Counted from the stretch's first letter, positions 53,950 through 62,271 are shown. The stretch is DNA of 64,000 nt from Alphaproteobacteria bacterium (GCA_015062235.1 SUUZ01000001.1:62001-126000); one strand, 5' to 3'. Numbers and translations are program-made. The notes: generated from the letters alone by a model not told the origin.

Positions 53950-54456
53950 CTATTTTGCTAAGACATCAAGAATTTTTTTAGTAGCATCTGCTGTCGATAT
54001 ATTTTCAAAAACAGCATATTCATTAGATAATCGGTCTAATGCTTGTTCATAGATTTGTCTTTCGCTATAGGATTGCTCAGCCAAATTTTCATTACGATGC
54101 AAATCACGAATAACTTCTGCAATAGCAACAGGATCTCCAGAATTTATCTTGTTCTCATATTCCTGAGCCCTTCTAGACCACATAACTTTCTTAACTTTAG
54201 CTTTGCCTTTCAAAGTAGTTAATGCATCACCAATAGTAGCCGCATTAGAAATTTTGCGCAAACCAGTAGTTTCAGCCTTAGCCATAGGAATACGAAGCGT
54301 CATTTTGTCTTTATCAAAATTAACAACAATCAACTCCAACTCTGTTCCAGCAATAGTCTGCTTAGTTACATCTGAAACCTTACCCACTCCATGAGCAGGA
54401 TACACAACGTATTCTCCAGTAACATACGGATTATGTACAGCTATTTTTTTATTCAT
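53950..54456 (-). CDS. carD: CarD-family transcriptional regulator
   Basis: VTGEYVVYPAHGVGKVSDVTKQTIAGTELELIVVNFDKDKMTLRIPMAKAETTGLRKI. Confidence 0.92.
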   Translation of the reverse strand: MNKKIAVHNPYVTGEYVVYPAHGVGKVSDVTKQTIAGTELELIVVNFDKDKMTLRIPMAKAETTGLRKISNAATIGDALTTLKGKAKVKKVMWSRRAQEYENKINSGDPVAIAEVIRDLHRNENLAEQSYSERQIYEQALDRLSNEYAVFENISTADATKKILDVLAK

Positions 54457-54658
54457 ATTAACCTGCCTATTATTAAATTATTTAGGTTGTATTTTCCCAT
54501 TGGGAATGTTAACATACCACAAAATTGAGTTTAAATCTAGTCAAAAAAACACATTTTGTCAAAAAAACATATTTTAACTCAATATTAAAAAAACAAACAA
54601 TATAATTATATTGCAATATTAGGGTATTGACACCATAATAACATTAAAGAGAAACATA

Positions 54659-56386
54659 ATGGCTTACAAAATAAGATTAGTTCTAGCAGCAATGCTTTTC
54701 TTAAATAGTCTAGCTTTTGCGTCTGTAACCCCAGAATACGCAACCAATACTTATACAGAACACAATCTTAGTCGTTCTGAAAAAAAATGTATTGAAGAAG
54801 GATATAAAATCACATACGCTAACTGCTCTAATCAAACAGCTCCAGCCGATCGTTGTCCATACCACGATGCCTATTATCGCAGTTGTTCTCAAGAACAATG
54901 GTGCCGTAACAACAATTTTACCAATCTGGCACAAGACTGCAAACTGCCAACATACCCCATAAAAATATGTGATAACAAATATCCAATGTATCGTGCTTGC
55001 CAAAGTAACATTGAAAAAGCTTGTGTTGAATCAGGTTTTACACACCAAAGCAAATGTCAACTCACAGATGTGCGTTGCCCATACGATACAGACTATGGCA
55101 AATGTTGTGATAATTGCCCTTCTTTTTCCAATACAATTGACAATATACCTGAAGGATATATTGCAGATGGTCCAACATGCACTACATGTGAAGGTCTTGT
55201 AAAAACCAATATCATTGAAGCTAAATGTGATGGTTTTATCGAATGTAAATTTGGTCCTTTATCAGAACAAACACCGTCATGTCTCAAAGGAACTAAAACA
55301 CTGTATAGCGCTTGCAAAACGGTTGAAATGACATGTAAAGAAAAAGGTTATTTATATAACTCTTGCTCACCAACAGAAGATCCTGAACAATGTCCAGAAT
55401 TTAACAAATTAAACAAGTGCCACACCAACTGCCTTAAAGTTGCTCAAGAATTATTTCCTAATTCGGAGATTATTAATCAAGATGCCACTGATCCTAAAAT
55501 AGATATATACAAAAATGACCTACGTTCTCTTTATGGTAGGCTTTCTAGTGCATGCATATCTAACGAGCGTCCTGAAATAACTCTAAATATTAACAACGAA
55601 AATCTTGCATTATATTCTAACTTATTTGAAAAGAATATTAGTAATATAAACTTTATTCTAAATTTCGAAACAAACGCTGTATTACCAGCTAATGGAACAT
55701 TTGAAAACGTTCGTATAAAAATTACAGGCAACGCCCCTGATTGTCCACTTAAAGGTGGTGAAATAAACGTAAAAGGAACATTCAGTTTAATTGGTGCTTC
55801 AAATATTTGTAGCAACATAAACATTGCTGATTCTTCTAAATTTATCACTACTGGTAATGTCACTGGCAATGTTGATGTTGGTAAAGATTCATCTCTTGGT
55901 ATTAAGGGTAATCTTATAGGTTCGCTAAAAAGCAAATCTTACGCAGAAATAATAATAAAGGGCATTCTTAAATTTAAAGACAATGCCAACAATTCTGCAG
56001 ATCATGAAAGTATTGTTTTTGGTTGCAATAGCCGTTCTAAAATATTAGGAGGCATCATTGCTGAAACAGCAAACGTTGTTGTGAAACAAAGAGCTCTTAT
56101 TGATTTACCATATATAAAAATGATATCAACAAGCAATAATCCCGATTTACCTAATACTTTAAGTAGTATTCACCTTCAAAAATATTCTAAATTGTTAACA
56201 GTATATGATAATGCCGAATATCCTCTAATTGATAACAACGATATTAGCTGTGATGATAAATATCTCGTACATTTAGGTTCTGCTGTAGAAGCTCAAAATC
56301 AAGAGCTTTCTTTTGAACCTTCTCAACTATTAGAAGACAAATGGCAATGTCGTACTTTAACTCGTCAACAAACAGAATGTAACTAG
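54659..56386 (+). CDS. Large secreted Cys-rich protein with C-terminal repetitive beta-helix-like region
   Basis: Signal peptide ending AFA; repeated CxEGYk...C...CPY...Y..C units; C-terminal VKGTFSLIGAS..NIADSSKFITTGNVTGNVDVGKDSSLGIKGNLIGSLKSKS. Confidence 0.8.
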   Translation: MAYKIRLVLAAMLFLNSLAFASVTPEYATNTYTEHNLSRSEKKCIEEGYKITYANCSNQTAPADRCPYHDAYYRSCSQEQWCRNNNFTNLAQDCKLPTYPIKICDNKYPMYRACQSNIEKACVESGFTHQSKCQLTDVRCPYDTDYGKCCDNCPSFSNTIDNIPEGYIADGPTCTTCEGLVKTNIIEAKCDGFIECKFGPLSEQTPSCLKGTKTLYSACKTVEMTCKEKGYLYNSCSPTEDPEQCPEFNKLNKCHTNCLKVAQELFPNSEIINQDATDPKIDIYKNDLRSLYGRLSSACISNERPEITLNINNENLALYSNLFEKNISNINFILNFETNAVLPANGTFENVRIKITGNAPDCPLKGGEINVKGTFSLIGASNICSNINIADSSKFITTGNVTGNVDVGKDSSLGIKGNLIGSLKSKSYAEIIIKGILKFKDNANNSADHESIVFGCNSRSKILGGIIAETANVVVKQRALIDLPYIKMISTSNNPDLPNTLSSIHLQKYSKLLTVYDNAEYPLIDNNDISCDDKYLVHLGSAVEAQNQELSFEPSQLLEDKWQCRTLTRQQTECN

Positions 56387-56847
56387 TTATTTACATTTGG
56401 TGAATAAATAGTTTGTGGTTCTGCGGAATTATTCATAAGCATAAAATCCTGCTCAGGATATGACTGTATATCGTACACACGTCCATTTGCCTCTAATAAG
56501 GTATTTCTAAATTGTTTGCCTAATTCAGCATCTTCCTGTGGTAAATTAGCTGTTTGCCCAGAAGACACATTTATATTGTTGGATGATATATGTTCTTTGT
56601 CATTAACTACATCTTCTTTTTGAGTATCATTTTGTCCTGACAATTGTTTGGCATTATCACTAACATTAGGCAATGGATTACCTAAAGGATTTTCTTCATT
56701 ATTAGGCTGTTCTATCACAAATACATCTTTTCCACCATCAGGAGTATTAGCTGCTCCATATACCTCTGTAGGTCCTACATCCTGAGCCAATACATAATTA
56801 AATCCTGTTATCATCAAACCAATTAAAAGAAATAGCAATTTTCTCAT
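56383..56847 (-). CDS. Secreted hypothetical protein
   Basis: Signal peptide MRKLLFLLIGLMITGFNYVLAQ; polar mature region; overlaps stop of upstream convergent gene. Confidence 0.65.
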   Translation of the reverse strand: MRKLLFLLIGLMITGFNYVLAQDVGPTEVYGAANTPDGGKDVFVIEQPNNEENPLGNPLPNVSDNAKQLSGQNDTQKEDVVNDKEHISSNNINVSSGQTANLPQEDAELGKQFRNTLLEANGRVYDIQSYPEQDFMLMNNSAEPQTIYSPNVNN

Positions 56848-56980
56848 AAGACCTCCTATCACACCTAAGTTAATATTGATATAAGCCTTTGGATAGCATT
56901 AACAACCAAAATCTCAAAAAAATTTAATATTTATTAAGTAAAATTATGCTATAATGAATTCGTATAGGAGGAGATATATT

Positions 56981-57154
56981 ATGAATGAGATAGGTGCAAT
57001 TAGTTCTTATGCTCTAGCAATACAACAACTACAACTTAGCATAATAAAACAAAATGCTGAAACACAACAGCAAATTGTTGAACTCTTGTTAGATCCTAAC
57101 AGAACAGCTCCTGTTTCTCCTGACAAAGGAACACAGATAGATTTAAATATCTAG
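56981..57154 (+). CDS. Small protein resembling YjfB-type putative motility proteins
   Basis: AGGAGG SD; MNEIGAISSYALAIQQLQLSIIKQNAETQQQIVELLLDPN...GTQIDLNI. Internal ATG with SD preferred over track start 56954. Confidence 0.55.
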   Translation: MNEIGAISSYALAIQQLQLSIIKQNAETQQQIVELLLDPNRTAPVSPDKGTQIDLNI

Positions 57155-57471
57155 AATATACTAATCATTGTAACAAATGACATTGATAAAACAAAAGCTA
57201 TAAAATATTTAATGAAATTCCAAAACATCTTAGCTGTAGTGGCTCCCCAATCAACCGAAGCGCCACCTGATTTGTATACCTTTGCAAATATAACAGTAAA
57301 TAACACAGCCAGTATAGCAACTATAACATAGAATCTAAAATCAAAGAACAAATTTCTTATATCATCTGGCGACAAATTAACTATAGCCCAAGCCCCACTT
57401 ATCACACCCAACAAAACCATTGGACTAAATATCAGCCCTGATGTAAATAAAGTTAATAAACCTTTTATCAT
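57151..57471 (-). CDS. Hypothetical small membrane protein
   Basis: 106 aa with three hydrophobic segments; coupled to upstream ORF by 4 nt overlap. Confidence 0.6.
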   Translation of the reverse strand: MIKGLLTLFTSGLIFSPMVLLGVISGAWAIVNLSPDDIRNLFFDFRFYVIVAILAVLFTVIFAKVYKSGGASVDWGATTAKMFWNFIKYFIAFVLSMSFVTMISIF

Positions 57472-57683
57472 AAATTATTCCAAACTTTTCGTGTCAAATA
57501 ACGTGTAGAACTTCTCATTGGAAGCTCATTCCAAACACATCTTGTTGACCCCTCAGATTTTATATTTCCCAAAACATCAATCCTATGACTAAACATAGAC
57601 ACCGCAGCCACACCTCTTGCTTGAACACGAGGAGACCTATTACGGCTCCAATCAAAAATAACCTTCTCTATATTCTGACGCAT
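57468..57683 (-). CDS. Hypothetical basic 71 aa protein
   Basis: AAGGAA upstream of ATG; stop overlaps start of 57151-57471. Confidence 0.55.
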   Translation of the reverse strand: MRQNIEKVIFDWSRNRSPRVQARGVAAVSMFSHRIDVLGNIKSEGSTRCVWNELPMRSSTRYLTRKVWNNL

Positions 57684-57754
57684 CGCCCTTGTTCCTTTCT
57701 ATTAGGAAATTAAGATACTACTGATAAGGGTATGGCAAAAAAGTAAACAAAATG

Positions 57755-59113
57755 TTAACACTCTTTACTCATCAACTCAATTTTATTCCACAGCATCTGA
57801 CCATATTCTTTAACTAAATCTTCATCATCACCACAAACCCAAACTCTAATTTTAGGTTCTGTTCCAGACGGATGAATTACCACTCTTCCGTGTCCGCTAA
57901 TTTTTGAGCTTAAGTCCTCAATCAATTCATGTAACTCTGCTTTAGATGCAATTTCTTTAACCTTAGCATTAGTTTGCACTTTAAAATTTTCAAAATATAA
58001 AAAATCATCATCAAACAACGGAAAAATTTCTGACGCCTTTTTCCCTATTTGTGCTAAACCTTGCAGCACTTTTAAAAATGTCATCATTGCATCACCAGAT
58101 TTTGAATAATCTAAAAGAACAATATGTCCTGATTCCTCCCCCCCAATAACACCACCTTTTTCTTTCAAAGCCTTGATTACTGGACGCTCTCCTACTCCTG
58201 TTGAAATATATTCTAATCCCAAAACCTGCGTAATATAACGTTCCAAGGCTGTATTGGAAAGTTTGGTCGAAGCAAAAGCACGATTCTTATTTTCACCACT
58301 TTCTTCCATAAACTTTGCTAAAAACGCCATTAACTGTTCACTTTTTATGAGCTGCCCTTTATCATCGCCAACCTTAATTCTATCACCATCACCATCAACA
58401 GCTATTCCCAAATCAGCCTGATTGGCTTTTATTGCTTCTAACATTGCTTGCGGATGTTGCGAACCACAATCTCTATTGATATTATAACCATCAGGCTTGT
58501 TACCAAGAACAAAAACATCTGCTCCTAGTCTCAGCAAGACATTTGGCAATATTTCACTAAATACTCCATTAGCACAATCAACAACAATCCTTATCCCTTG
58601 TAACTTTGTTTTATTATCAAACATACCCAAGGCTATTTGCTCATATTTCTCTTTAATAGAGTAATTTTCTTCAACTTTACCTATTTTATTTTTATCAAAG
58701 ATAAAATTATTTTGTTCAATCAACGATTCTAGTTTTTCTGTGACTTCATCAGCAAATTTGTCCCCATTATTTGCAATAAGCTTTATTCCATTATCATAAT
58801 ATGGATTATGAGATGCTGTAATCATAACGGCCATATCAACATCAAGCTCCGAGACAAAAGTCGTAACTGCAGGTGTTGGAATAATACCCAATCTAACCAC
58901 ATCAACTCCCATAGCTGTAAAGCCTGCTATTAAAGCGGCTTCTAACATATCACCAGAAACTCTTGTATCTTTTGCAATAGCAACTTTTCTTTTACTATTA
59001 CAAACCACTTCCGCTGCAGCCATAGCAAGTTTTAATGCAAAATCTACGGTCATAGGAAATTCATTAGCAATTCCTCTAACTCCATCAGTTCCAAACCATT
59101 TATTCTTAGCCAT
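57755..59113 (-). CDS. glmM: Phosphoglucosamine mutase
   Basis: MAKNKWFGTDGVRGIANEFPMTVDFALKLAMAAA, MITASHNPYYDNGIKLI, DGDGDRIKVGD, HPSGTEPKIRVW. Confidence 0.97.
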   Translation of the reverse strand: MAKNKWFGTDGVRGIANEFPMTVDFALKLAMAAAEVVCNSKRKVAIAKDTRVSGDMLEAALIAGFTAMGVDVVRLGIIPTPAVTTFVSELDVDMAVMITASHNPYYDNGIKLIANNGDKFADEVTEKLESLIEQNNFIFDKNKIGKVEENYSIKEKYEQIALGMFDNKTKLQGIRIVVDCANGVFSEILPNVLLRLGADVFVLGNKPDGYNINRDCGSQHPQAMLEAIKANQADLGIAVDGDGDRIKVGDDKGQLIKSEQLMAFLAKFMEESGENKNRAFASTKLSNTALERYITQVLGLEYISTGVGERPVIKALKEKGGVIGGEESGHIVLLDYSKSGDAMMTFLKVLQGLAQIGKKASEIFPLFDDDFLYFENFKVQTNAKVKEIASKAELHELIEDLSSKISGHGRVVIHPSGTEPKIRVWVCGDDEDLVKEYGQMLWNKIELMSKEC

Positions 59114-59278
59114 AAAACACCTCATAAATCATAATAAATATGCTCAATTCTAGTCATGAATACCTCAAAATCCAAACAAAAATAGCTATTTTCCCACAAA
59201 GATAAAATAAATATTGTACAATTATAAAATTTTTATATTGACAAGCTAGTTTGTTGACTATATAAACAACCCTGTTAT

Positions 59279-59354
59279 GCCGACATAGCTCAGTTGGTAG
59301 AGCTACTGATTTGTAATCAGTGGGTCGGGAGTTCGAGTCTCTCTGTCGGCACCA
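59279..59354 (+). tRNA. tRNA-Thr (TGT)
   Basis: GCCGACA/TGTCGGC acceptor, anticodon loop TTTGTAA, T-arm, encoded CCA. Confidence 0.93.
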
Positions 59355-59356
59355 TT

Positions 59357-59386
59357 AAAAAATCCCCCTTTCACGGGGGATTTTTT
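59357..59386 (+). terminator. Terminator after tRNA-Thr (copy 1)
   Basis: AAAATCCCCCTTTCACGGGGGATTTTTT. Confidence 0.88.
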
Positions 59387-59560
59387 AATGGTTATCGCCA
59401 GAGGCCTCGAACTCACGAAAGAAGGAAGTTTGACAAGGAGGAGCAGGCGAGACGAAAGTATCGCCACACTTGCGATGACGAAGCGGCCGAGCATTTTATA
59501 TGCGAGGTCTGTCTCTCTGACAGCCCTCATGGGCTGTTCTTTATACAAATTTCATTCCCT

Positions 59561-59584
59561 TCCCCCTTTCATGGGGGATTTTTT
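59561..59584 (+). terminator. Second, partly degenerate copy of tRNA-Thr terminator
   Basis: TCCCCCTTTCATGGGGGATTTTTT resembles 59357-59386. Confidence 0.75.
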
Positions 59585-59634
59585 GTTTTGGCTCTATTAA
59601 ACAATTTTGTTGAAATATATTCTAAATAAAATCC

Positions 59635-59664
59635 TTGCTAAATTATTTTACAAGAATCTATAAT
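59635..59664 (+). promoter_or_regulatory. Predicted sigma70-like promoter for passenger ORF A
   Basis: TTGCTA-N18-TATAAT. Confidence 0.65.
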
Positions 59665-59704
59665 GTGATTCTGTTTAATAATTTATGAAAGGATTTATAA
59701 AAAT

Positions 59705-59917
59705 ATGACTGATAAAAAATCAATAAATATGAAATTACCAAGTCCTAAAAAATCTATGCAATATATTGAAGAAAATGGTTCTTCATTTGTGAGAATTATT
59801 TGTGAAGATGATACAGTAATTGTAATTAAAATTGGAAATAATATGAATAATACACTACAAAGACAAATTTTTGAATTAGAGGATGATGAAAATATAATTA
59901 CTGTTCTGAAATCTTAA
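59705..59917 (+). CDS. Passenger ORF A, hypothetical 70 aa protein
   Basis: GAAAGGAT SD upstream, promoter at 59635-59664; inside transposon. Confidence 0.75.
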   Translation: MTDKKSINMKLPSPKKSMQYIEENGSSFVRIICEDDTVIVIKIGNNMNNTLQRQIFELEDDENIITVLKS

Positions 59918-60035
59918 TGTTTTTATTGTTAGATAATATGGTAATGGGCACATCATTTTCCCTAGTTATTACTACATTGTTATCTGTAATTTCTATTTTT
60001 GTTGAATCATTTAAAAGTATAACTTTCTCTTTCAT
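59898..60035 (-). CDS. Passenger ORF B, hypothetical 45 aa protein (not in ORF track)
   Basis: AAGGAGGT SD 7 nt upstream of ATG; MKEKVILLNDSTKIEITDNNVVITRENDVPITILSNNKNIKISEQ. Confidence 0.7.
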   Translation of the reverse strand: MKEKVILLNDSTKIEITDNNVVITRENDVPITILSNNKNIKISEQ

Positions 60036-60111
60036 CTCTTAAACCTCCTTATAAATTTATACAAATATTTATAATAAGATTTTTGTTATTTTTAGTTTCA
60101 TAAAAATTTAT

Positions 60112-60140
60112 TTGACTCACATCAGTAAAAATAATAGTAT
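60112..60140 (+). promoter_or_regulatory. Predicted sigma70-like promoter for passenger ORF C
   Basis: TTGACT-N17-TAGTAT. Confidence 0.6.
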
Positions 60141-60177
60141 CCATATCATATTAATTTTGCATTAGGGATAGAACAAA

Positions 60178-60459
60178 ATGATGAAAATTTACGATAAAAT
60201 AGATATGCAAGTAACTGATAATGATAATTGGAGATATGAAAGATTACATATTGTTATTGGGTATTTGTATGCAAAAAACGAAGAAACTATTGATATGATT
60301 AATAAAATAGAGGACCATGAAGGTTTTCTATTAATAACTTGGAAGAAACAACCAGATGCTTCACAAATTAAAGACTGTCAAAATATATGGGAATCATCGT
60401 TATGCAATGAATGTTGTGAAAATATAGAACATTATTTTAACGGTGTTGTTATTCCTTAA
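60178..60459 (+). CDS. Passenger ORF C, hypothetical 93 aa protein
   Basis: Promoter at 60112-60140; no recognised family. Confidence 0.7.
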   Translation: MMKIYDKIDMQVTDNDNWRYERLHIVIGYLYAKNEETIDMINKIEDHEGFLLITWKKQPDASQIKDCQNIWESSLCNECCENIEHYFNGVVIP

Positions 60460-60800
60460 TAATTGCGTTTCCTTGCTTCAAATTCTCTACTACATCTTTC
60501 TTGACAGGCAACATTTTCGTGCATGTTATATGCTCCTATTCTACTTCCATAACCACAATTATTTACACATGTTTTATATTGATTATCCTTTTTAGGTTGG
60601 CATGCAATACCTATTATAAAAAACATTATAACAAACAATATAAAATATAAACATCCTTTACGATATTTTTCATCATTTTTATATTTCTTATCTTGTTCTA
60701 ATTGTTCTTTGTACTTTTTTAAACTAAATCCACAATGAGGACACATATCTGCACTTTCAGATATTTCTTTTCCACATTCATTACACTTAATCAATGCCAT
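60456..60800 (-). CDS. Passenger ORF D, zinc-ribbon plus single-TM protein with Cys-rich tail
   Basis: IKCNECGKEISESADMCPHCGF zinc ribbon, TM GCLYFILFVIMFFIIGIACQ, C-terminal CVNNCGYGSRIGAYNMHENVACQERC. Confidence 0.8.
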   Translation of the reverse strand: MALIKCNECGKEISESADMCPHCGFSLKKYKEQLEQDKKYKNDEKYRKGCLYFILFVIMFFIIGIACQPKKDNQYKTCVNNCGYGSRIGAYNMHENVACQERCSREFEARKRNY

Positions 60801-60854
60801 TATAAAATTCTCTTATTCATACACAATATAATTGTAGAATAATAACAAAAGATA

Positions 60855-61766
60855 TTAAAATCCAAATAAACAATCTTTTATTAACAAGTTATTATCAGCA
60901 CCAGATTTTATCCAACTAAACCAATTCAAATAATTTGTTAAATATCTTGTGCTAATTCCATTAAAAGGTCTTATAAAATCTTTCAAACCTTTATGATAGT
61001 TATTTACATTGTTAATATGGTAAATACCATTTTTATACTTACCTCTTGCTATTCTTTTGTGTTGTAAATTATGATTTTTAGCAAATCCAATATATGATTT
61101 ATGAGAATCTGTTACTAAAATTGAATCTTTCTCAATCTTATTACCTAAAACATTTTCAATTTGATTTGTTTTTAATCTACCTTTACCATAAATATCAGCA
61201 ATAATATTTTTATTACCATCAATAGCAACCATTATACCAACTTGTTGGTGGGATATTCCTCTTAATTTTGCTTTACCACCTCTTTTTCTGCTTTCAATTC
61301 CTTCTATTTTCTTTCCTTTATGGGATTCCAATAAAAATGTTTCATCTGCTTCAACAACTCCTGAAATAGTTATGTTTTCAAATTGTTTTCTAATAGCATT
61401 TAATACTTTATGCCTCCAATGAAAAGCTGTTAAAACTGACATATTCAATTTATTTGCAATTTTGGCAAGAGATAAACCTTTCATCATCAAATCAATGTAT
61501 TTAAACCAAGTATCATAATCTTTTTTAGTGCTGAAAAATACAGTTTTTGTGTATTCTGTAAATGTTTTACCACAATCTTTACATCTATATCTTTGAATGC
61601 CACTACTGTTTCCAAATTTTTGAATGTGTTTTTTACCACAAATAGGGCAAACAATACCATTTTCAAATCTTTTTACAGAAGTTTTTGTTTGTTGAACTTC
61701 ATTTAAAAGATTTTTTAATTCTTCTACTGATAACTTTTTTAATTGCTCTATTAAATCTTGTTTCAT
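60855..61766 (-). CDS. IS1595/ISXO2-like transposase
   Basis: N-terminal zinc ribbon CPICGKKHIQKFGNSSGIQRYRCKDCGKTFTEYTKT; catalytic region VVEADETFLLESHKG ... ILVTDSHKSY ... YHINNVNNYHKGLKDFIRPFNGISTRYLTNYLNWFSWI. Confidence 0.95.
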   Translation of the reverse strand: MKQDLIEQLKKLSVEELKNLLNEVQQTKTSVKRFENGIVCPICGKKHIQKFGNSSGIQRYRCKDCGKTFTEYTKTVFFSTKKDYDTWFKYIDLMMKGLSLAKIANKLNMSVLTAFHWRHKVLNAIRKQFENITISGVVEADETFLLESHKGKKIEGIESRKRGGKAKLRGISHQQVGIMVAIDGNKNIIADIYGKGRLKTNQIENVLGNKIEKDSILVTDSHKSYIGFAKNHNLQHKRIARGKYKNGIYHINNVNNYHKGLKDFIRPFNGISTRYLTNYLNWFSWIKSGADNNLLIKDCLFGF

Positions 61767-61949
61767 TTTGTTTATCCCTTTGTTTTTTACATGACAATCA
61801 TATCATTTTTAAGAATAAAGTCAAGTCATTTTTCAACAAAATTATTTAATAGAGCCTTTGTTTTAAACATACTTGCATTTTTCAAATAATTAAATTATCA
61901 TCTGCCCACTATTTGAAATTATGATGTCTAACTATTAAATTTATGTATT

Positions 61950-62252
61950 ATGAAAAAAGAAATTTTATGCGGAAAAATTGCTTCTCAACCATCTGCTGTA
62001 ACACTGAATGGAGAGCATAACGGTATTGTCGTATTTTTTTTAATAGAAATTGATGGAAAGTATTACAAACTTTGTTACAGAGATGCTGTTCCAGCTAATA
62101 CGTTCTCTAACATCCTTGTTTCATCTGTTGGAGACGATATACGAGTTGAGGTGTCATCAGTTTTTTATTCTGATGCAAGGGTGATAAGTGAGTTTTTCAA
62201 TTGTACCCGTGGTTTAGGAAAACATTGCGATAAACATACCTTTAGTAAATAA
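61950..62252 (+). CDS. Hypothetical protein (orphan)
   Basis: 100 aa, TTGCAT-N17-TATCAT upstream, no SD. Confidence 0.6.
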   Translation: MKKEILCGKIASQPSAVTLNGEHNGIVVFFLIEIDGKYYKLCYRDAVPANTFSNILVSSVGDDIRVEVSSVFYSDARVISEFFNCTRGLGKHCDKHTFSK

Positions 62253-62271
62253 CCGTTAAAACTTGTATTGT

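Larger units (their letters stand above)
59590..61856. mobile_element. Complete IS1595/ISXO2-like transposon carrying four passenger ORFs
   Basis: IRL GGCTCTATTAAACAATTTTGTTGAAA (59590-59615) vs IRR reverse complement GGCTCTATTAAATAATTTTGTTGAAA (61831-61856); exact 8 bp TSD TTTGTTTT at 59582-59589 and 61857-61864; internal transposase. Confidence 0.95.

Noticed and set aside
59303-59548. Minus-strand ORF ...GADRETRTPDPLITNQ and overlapping plus ORFs 59294-59629, 59388-59600
   Set aside because: Antisense translation of tRNA-Thr plus terminator and REP-like DNA; widespread annotation artefact.
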